Origin: JAENVT01 sp039931555
Lineage (GTDB): Bacteria > Actinomycetota > Acidimicrobiia > Acidimicrobiales > Ilumatobacteraceae
Direction of reading: 5' to 3'
DNA: 57,820 nt
Assembly (NCBI GenBank): GCA_039931555.1
Contig: JBDTRP010000050.1
Location: 1 to 57,820, forward strand
Part shown: positions 54,330 through 57,820 of the stretch, piece after piece
How positions within the stretch are numbered: position 1 is the first letter of the stretch
How the letters are laid out: each line of letters starts with the position of its first letter
The notes under the pieces: model-generated
Databases searched by the model: none
Told to the model about the DNA's origin: nothing
What the model saw: only the letters and a program-made list of their open reading frames with translations
Translations under genes and position numbers: made by a program

Positions 54330-54386
54330 TCGCATCGCTGGCGCCGATATGGGCGCATACGGCCCATATCGGCGCCAGCGATGCGA
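54330..54386. repeat. Perfect 25-bp-arm palindrome
   Basis: Arms 54330-54354 and 54362-54386 are exact reverse complements around the loop GCATACG. It could extrude as a cruciform or form a very stable RNA hairpin. No poly-T follows. The centre (ATATGGGC/GCCCATAT) resembles the hairpin at 18615-18641. Confidence 0.85.
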
Positions 54387-54401
54387 ACTACCCACCAGAA
54401 C

Positions 54402-54464
54402 TGGAGGCGACGATGGGAATCGAACCCATGTACAGGGCTTTGCAGGCTCGTCACTTGGACGGCA
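54402..54464 (-). pseudogene. tRNA-Cys(GCA)-like remnant with CCA end, copy B
   Basis: Minus strand: part of a D arm (CCGTCCAAGTGA), anticodon loop CTGCAAA (GCA), GTAC, T arm ATGGG-TTCGATT-CCCAT, acceptor strand CGTCGCC, T, CCA (54402-54404). The 5' acceptor strand GGCGACG and much of the D arm are missing, and the anticodon stem has mismatches. A tRNA remnant or an attachment-site copy, not a working tRNA. Confidence 0.6.
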
Positions 54465-54612
54465 TCATGCCTGGTCAGAGGGCATGTGTTGAGGTGCGCG
54501 ACAGGCGTTGAGGCGCGAGCGAGGCGCGGGTCAGCGGTCTTCTGCGGTCAATCGCGGGCCCCCAGTGTCCGCACCTGGGTCAGAATTGGCGTGTTGACGC
54601 GCTGATTCTGTC
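54413..54612. repeat. Imperfect ~200-bp direct repeat, unit B
   Basis: Starts with the T arm of tRNA remnant B and ends GTTGACGCGCTGATTCTGTC, which includes the -35 of the HTH/nucleotidyltransferase operon. Counterpart of unit A. Confidence 0.5.
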
Positions 54613-54622
54613 TAGATACACT
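54594..54622 (+). promoter_or_regulatory. Promoter of the HTH/nucleotidyltransferase pair
   Basis: TTGACG (54594-54599), 17-bp spacer, TACACT (54617-54622). The predicted start is next to the dyad at 54625-54642. Confidence 0.5.
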
Positions 54623-54624
54623 TA

Positions 54625-54642
54625 TAGCGCGTTATCGCGCTA
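54625..54642 (+). promoter_or_regulatory. Operator-like dyad at the toxin-antitoxin promoter
   Basis: TAGCGCG-TTAT-CGCGCTA, perfect 7-bp arms, directly before the AGGAG ribosome site and downstream of the -10. Well placed for autoregulation by the HTH protein. Confidence 0.55.
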
Positions 54643-54652
54643 GGAGTGTCCG

Positions 54653-55318
54653 ATGTCGGTATCCGTCCAAGAAGCAGCAGAGCGACTCGAGCTCAATCCT
54701 GGACGCGTCCGACGACTGGTCTCCCAGGGTCTGATCGAAGGCCAGAAGATCGGCGGCCGTTGGCTTGTCGACGAGGCCGCCATCAGCGAACGCCTTGAAG
54801 CTTCCGCTCGCCCTGGTCGGCCGCTATCACCCCGCTCCGCGTGGGGGTTGCTGTGGGCTGCCGACAACCGGCCGATGCCGTGGCTCGCGCCCCGCGAAAG
54901 ATCACGCGCTCGCCAGCGGGCTCGCCTGTGGCCGCTCGACGAATGGTCGTGGGCCTGTCGTCACCGCGCCGTTGCATACAAGCTGCGCGCCCACCCGTCG
55001 ATGCTGCAACCCCTGCTCGCCGACCCACGTGTCGCCCGCGGTGGAGCCAGCGTCAGGCAACTGGCGGTCGACCTCCTCGCGCTAGGTGACGCAGAGTTGT
55101 ACGTGCGCCAAGCCGATGCGCCGACCGTGATCGACGAGTATGCGCTGATTCCTTCGCAACAGCCGAACGTGGTCCTTCGAGTACCGCCAGGCGATCTGTG
55201 GCTGTTCGACAACGGGGAGGCGCCGTGGCCGGTCGTCGTGGTCGACCTACTCGACGCTCGTGACGACCGCTCGGTGCGCGCTGCCAACGACCTCGCCCGA
55301 AGGATGCGCGCCAGATGA
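54653..55318 (+). CDS. HTH (excisionase-like) DNA-binding protein, putative antitoxin
   Basis: 221 aa. N-terminal MerR/excisionase-type winged HTH (about 1-45: VSVQEAAERLELNPGRVRRLVSQGLIEGQKIGGRWLVDE) followed by a helical and then alpha/beta region (about 90-215) of no family I recognise. ATG 54653 with AGGAG six bases upstream. Its stop overlaps the next start (ATGA). The order, regulator then nucleotidyltransferase, matches type IV (AbiE-like) toxin-antitoxin operons. Probable repressor of its own promoter through the dyad upstream. Confidence 0.75.
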   Translation: MSVSVQEAAERLELNPGRVRRLVSQGLIEGQKIGGRWLVDEAAISERLEASARPGRPLSPRSAWGLLWAADNRPMPWLAPRERSRARQRARLWPLDEWSWACRHRAVAYKLRAHPSMLQPLLADPRVARGGASVRQLAVDLLALGDAELYVRQADAPTVIDEYALIPSQQPNVVLRVPPGDLWLFDNGEAPWPVVVVDLLDARDDRSVRAANDLARRMRAR

Positions 55319-56067
55319 TTCCGATCATTCCCATCGAACCGCTGATGCTTCCTCAGCTCGGCCCTCACCACGATGACCTGTGGAGGACTCTGTGCGATCT
55401 CGGCGACACCCACCACGAAGATTGGGTGATCATCGGCGGGCAAATGGTGATGCTTCACGCGCTCCAGGCCGGCCGCGAACCTGGACGGATCAGCCAGGAT
55501 CTCGACACCGTGATCGACGCTCGAGTGCGGCCACCAGCATTGCCGGCGTTCCTGGCGACGCTCGCCAACCTCGGGTTCAAATCAGCCGGAGTGAGTCCCG
55601 ACGAAGTTGCCCACCGCTTCGAGCGCGGATCGGTACACGTCGACGTCCTCGGGCCGGACGGACTCGGTGGCCGTTCCGACTTGCGCACAACTGGCACAGC
55701 AACGACCATCGAAGTCCGAGGCGGCACTCAGGCATTGCAACGAGCCGAGCGGATCCCCGTGCGCCACGGTGATCGTGTTGTTCATGTGCCGAGGCCAAAC
55801 CTGCTCGGAGCCATCGTGATCAAGGCCGCTGCGGTTCATAACGATCCGCATCCCCAGCGACACGTTCGCGATGTCGCCTTCCTCTGCTCGATCGTCACCG
55901 ACCCACGAGCGATGCGAGCCGACATGACCGCCAAGGACCTCCAGCGACTTCGCGCCGTGATCGTCCTCAACGATCAGACAAACGAGGCCTGGCGACTCCT
56001 TGACGACCCCGAACTGGGCTACACCGCGTTTCGAATTCTCGTAGCTGCCGCCGGCTCAACCGACTAG
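55315..56067 (+). CDS. AbiEii/MenT-like nucleotidyltransferase, putative toxin
   Basis: 250 aa. Nucleotidyltransferase-fold motif: GG at 41-42 (VIIGGQMVMLHAL), then DLD (Asp62, Asp64 in ISQDLDTVI) and a third Asp110 (VHVDVLG). The later IVIKAAAVHNDPHPQRHVRDVAFL resembles the Lys and His-Asp helix of AbiEii/DUF1814-type toxins, which modify tRNA. ATG 55315 overlaps the upstream stop (ATGA), so the pair is coupled. Toxin identity is inferred; it could be a minimal NTase of unknown target. Confidence 0.75.
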   Translation: MIPIIPIEPLMLPQLGPHHDDLWRTLCDLGDTHHEDWVIIGGQMVMLHALQAGREPGRISQDLDTVIDARVRPPALPAFLATLANLGFKSAGVSPDEVAHRFERGSVHVDVLGPDGLGGRSDLRTTGTATTIEVRGGTQALQRAERIPVRHGDRVVHVPRPNLLGAIVIKAAAVHNDPHPQRHVRDVAFLCSIVTDPRAMRADMTAKDLQRLRAVIVLNDQTNEAWRLLDDPELGYTAFRILVAAAGSTD

Positions 56068-56169
56068 TGCGTTTCTGCAGGTGCTCGCACATCAGGCAGG
56101 GAGTCGAGCCGACGTGCGCGGCGTTCCGCTTACGCTGCTCTTGATGTACCGGTTTCGGGCTGGTGGTGC

Positions 56170-56730
56170 GTGTTGAAAAAGGGTATGGATCGGTGCGGAC
56201 CTCAGCAGGACTCGGCGGATGAGCCAGTTGAGGTCACGGTGCTGTCCGAGCAGTGTGGTGGCTTCGATGACTTCTACCGGTCGGAATACAGCCGGATCGT
56301 TAGGGTGATGTTCGGCTTGACCGGCCGTTGGCCGCTCGCCGAGGAGATGGCTCAGGAGTCGATGCTGTCTGCGCATCGCAACTGGGACCGTGTCCGCACG
56401 CTGGATAGGCCAGATCTATGGCTCCGTCGGGTTGCCGTGAACCGAGCGATCTCGGCCCACAGGCGTCTTGTCGCCGAGGTCGCAGCACTCGGCCGAGTAC
56501 GAACGACCTCGATATCCGAAACGCCGATGCTGACCGACGAGACGATCTGGAACGAGATACGACGGCTCCCGCGAAGACAATCCGCGGCGATGGTGTTGTG
56601 GGCCGTTGAAGGACTCACGCACGCCGAGATCGGCGAGGCCCTGAACTGCTCCGCGGACACAGCGAGAACCCACATCCGTCGAGCACGAGACACGCTCCGA
56701 CGGACCCTGAAATCGGAGGTGGAGATATGA
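56170..56730 (+). CDS. ECF-family RNA polymerase sigma factor
   Basis: 186 aa. Region 2 (about 33-105: FDDFYRSEYSRIVRVMFGLTG, LAEEMAQESMLSAHRNWDRV, WLRRVAVNRAISAHRR) and region 4 (about 128-182: RRQSAAMVLWAVEGLTHAEIGEALNCSADTARTHIRRARDTL). SigE/SigM-like group. GTG 56170 used; a later ATG at 56185 is possible. Its stop overlaps the next gene as ATGA. Regulates genes in response to a signal held by the anti-sigma partner. Confidence 0.92.
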   Translation: MLKKGMDRCGPQQDSADEPVEVTVLSEQCGGFDDFYRSEYSRIVRVMFGLTGRWPLAEEMAQESMLSAHRNWDRVRTLDRPDLWLRRVAVNRAISAHRRLVAEVAALGRVRTTSISETPMLTDETIWNEIRRLPRRQSAAMVLWAVEGLTHAEIGEALNCSADTARTHIRRARDTLRRTLKSEVEI

Positions 56731-57725
56731 GCGTCGACGAACGGATCCAATCCGCTGGTTCGAGACTGGCGAGCACGCCGGTGGCTGTCCCGGACCTCGA
56801 GCGTCTCATCCGTCGTCGCTCGCTAGGTGTGCGAGCTAGCGCTGTCGCTGGCTCAGTCGCCGTGATCTCACTCGGTGTTGTGGTCCTGGTGGGCCACGAC
56901 CGTAATCGCGAGCAGTCGGTCACGGAGCCGGTGGCCACGCCCGAGACCGTCGCAGTGGACGCACCCGCTCGTCGCTACGAGCTGGCGCTGGAAGGGGCGA
57001 CACCACTGCCAGTCGAGTCATTGACCGCCCGAAGTACCGACACCGCTGTGTGGTCTGATGAGGCCACCCAGACGTATCTGACACTCATCGTGCGCCCTGG
57101 TGCCGCGCCGAGCACTCGGGAGCCGTCGGGGCTTGGGTACATGGTCGAGGACACCTCGTTCCCGGTGACGCAGGGGCGGGCATGGTTCACCAGTACCGAT
57201 GACCCGCTCATTCGGCAGATGACCATGTGGTGGTCCCGACCGAATGGGGACCTCTGGCTTCTCAACTCATTCTGGTATGGCCAAAAAGCGACAGACAATG
57301 CCGACGGTCGTCGAGCCCTGCGGGAGTGGGCGCTGGCCATCTCGGCTCCGGAGCCCGTGGACCAGCAACGCCAGTATCGCCTGGCTGATTCTTCGATGCG
57401 CATCCTCGCCACCGACCAAGGCGGCGACGTCGAATCACGCGCCCAGGTATGGAGCTATCAGCACGGGTCGGTGGTCGACAAGATCACCCTTCTCTCACTT
57501 GAAGGCACCGTCGCGTCCGGCCGCGCCAACCTCCTTGCGCGCGGCAAACCAGAACAAGTCCGCATCGATGGATACGACGCCTGGCAAGTCACCGACTCCA
57601 CCACCGGCGACATTCAGATCGGGTGGCCAACCGAGGACACGCCCCCTGCATGGCTAACCCTCACCATCCCCGCCACCCTCGAATCACTCACCCCACAGAT
57701 TCGAGCCGCTCTCCAATCACGGTGA
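56727..57725 (+). CDS. Membrane protein, probable anti-sigma partner
   Basis: 332 aa. N-terminal cytoplasmic ~35 residues, one transmembrane segment at about 37-55 (AVAGSVAVISLGVVVLV) and a ~270-residue extracytoplasmic domain rich in Trp (TMWWSRPNGDLWLLNSFWYG). ATG 56727 overlaps the sigma gene stop (ATGA), the usual arrangement for an ECF sigma and its membrane anti-sigma factor. No zinc anti-sigma HxxxCxxC motif is seen, so the class is unclear. Ends TGA 57723-57725. Confidence 0.8.
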   Translation: MSVDERIQSAGSRLASTPVAVPDLERLIRRRSLGVRASAVAGSVAVISLGVVVLVGHDRNREQSVTEPVATPETVAVDAPARRYELALEGATPLPVESLTARSTDTAVWSDEATQTYLTLIVRPGAAPSTREPSGLGYMVEDTSFPVTQGRAWFTSTDDPLIRQMTMWWSRPNGDLWLLNSFWYGQKATDNADGRRALREWALAISAPEPVDQQRQYRLADSSMRILATDQGGDVESRAQVWSYQHGSVVDKITLLSLEGTVASGRANLLARGKPEQVRIDGYDAWQVTDSTTGDIQIGWPTEDTPPAWLTLTIPATLESLTPQIRAALQSR

Positions 57726-57820
57726 CCACGCCAGGAGCTCATCGAAAGGTTGACCGGCTTGTCGAGCCCGTGCTTCGCCAGCCTTCCGGACCTAACACCA
57801 GCTCGCCTCTTGACCCTGGC
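57726..57820. other. Window end, nothing recognised
   Basis: About 95 bp after the anti-sigma-like gene. No convincing feature. Confidence 0.4.

Noticed and set aside
54415..54511. Short plus-strand frames reading GIEPMYRALQ
   Set aside because: These are translations of the reverse complement of a tRNA T arm (GGGAATCGAACCC), a common artefact; the DNA is a tRNA-Cys remnant.

Overview
The window is a high-GC actinobacterial chromosome segment with dense coding, frequent 4-bp start/stop overlaps and many GTG starts. F420-type luciferase-like oxidoreductases, FadD-type acyl-CoA synthetases, a menaquinone pathway, an EF-G-like second GTPase and a SARP/BTAD regulator all fit Actinomycetota. I lean towards class Acidimicrobiia (Ilumatobacter-like), but this is an inference from gene content; there is no rRNA gene to confirm it.

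Layout. 0-4.6 kb: tail of a secreted protein, an acyl-CoA synthetase divergent from a MaoC-type hydratase, an SDR and an F420-type oxidoreductase. 4.7-13.4 kb: a second acyl-CoA synthetase, then menaquinone genes menG, menF, menD, menH, menA and menE on alternating strands with a DsbA/FrnE-type thiol oxidoreductase inside (menB and menC are not in the window). 13.5-18 kb: MFS exporter, F420-type oxidoreductase, a conserved hypothetical interrupted by an amber codon, VOC protein, proline iminopeptidase. 18.2-18.5 kb: an unannotated-looking operon of three homologous, overlapping micropeptide ORFs, the most novel object here. 18.7-30.8 kb: SDR, CorC-ybeY-phoH operon, an acetyltransferase-like protein, a membrane GGDEF-EAL protein, an EF-G-like GTPase, another luciferase-like enzyme and a DHA2 transporter. 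30.8-36.2 kb: a five-gene minus-strand operon (cupin, two TIM-barrel isomerase/epimerases, two Gfo/Idh/MocA dehydrogenases), probably for sugar or cyclitol breakdown. 36.3-41.7 kb: SARP-type regulator followed by an MMPL transporter. 41.7-48 kb: XRE-cupin regulator divergent from a thioredoxin-reductase-like flavoprotein, then a decayed stretch with gene remnants. 48.1-53.2 kb: NDP-forming acyl-CoA synthetase divergent from a two-gene, four-domain 2-oxoacid:ferredoxin oxidoreductase. 53.2-56.1 kb: a toxin-antitoxin island with tRNA-Cys-like remnants, long palindromes, a broken mazF, an orphan vapC and an HTH/nucleotidyltransferase pair. 56.2-57.7 kb: ECF sigma factor and its probable membrane anti-sigma partner.

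Two patterns recur. First, at least eleven genes have a TANNNT hexamer ending 6-8 nt before the start codon, the arrangement expected for leaderless transcripts; it fixes several start sites and explains divergent genes only 24-39 nt apart (fadD, menD/dsbA, menA/menE, menG). Second, accessory stretches hold small palindromic elements: a 67-68 nt palindrome present twice in opposite orientation (29.0 and 53.3 kb), a covarying hairpin pair at 2.7 kb, a 22-bp-arm hairpin over the fadD stop at 6.3 kb and a perfect 25-bp-arm palindrome at 54.3 kb.
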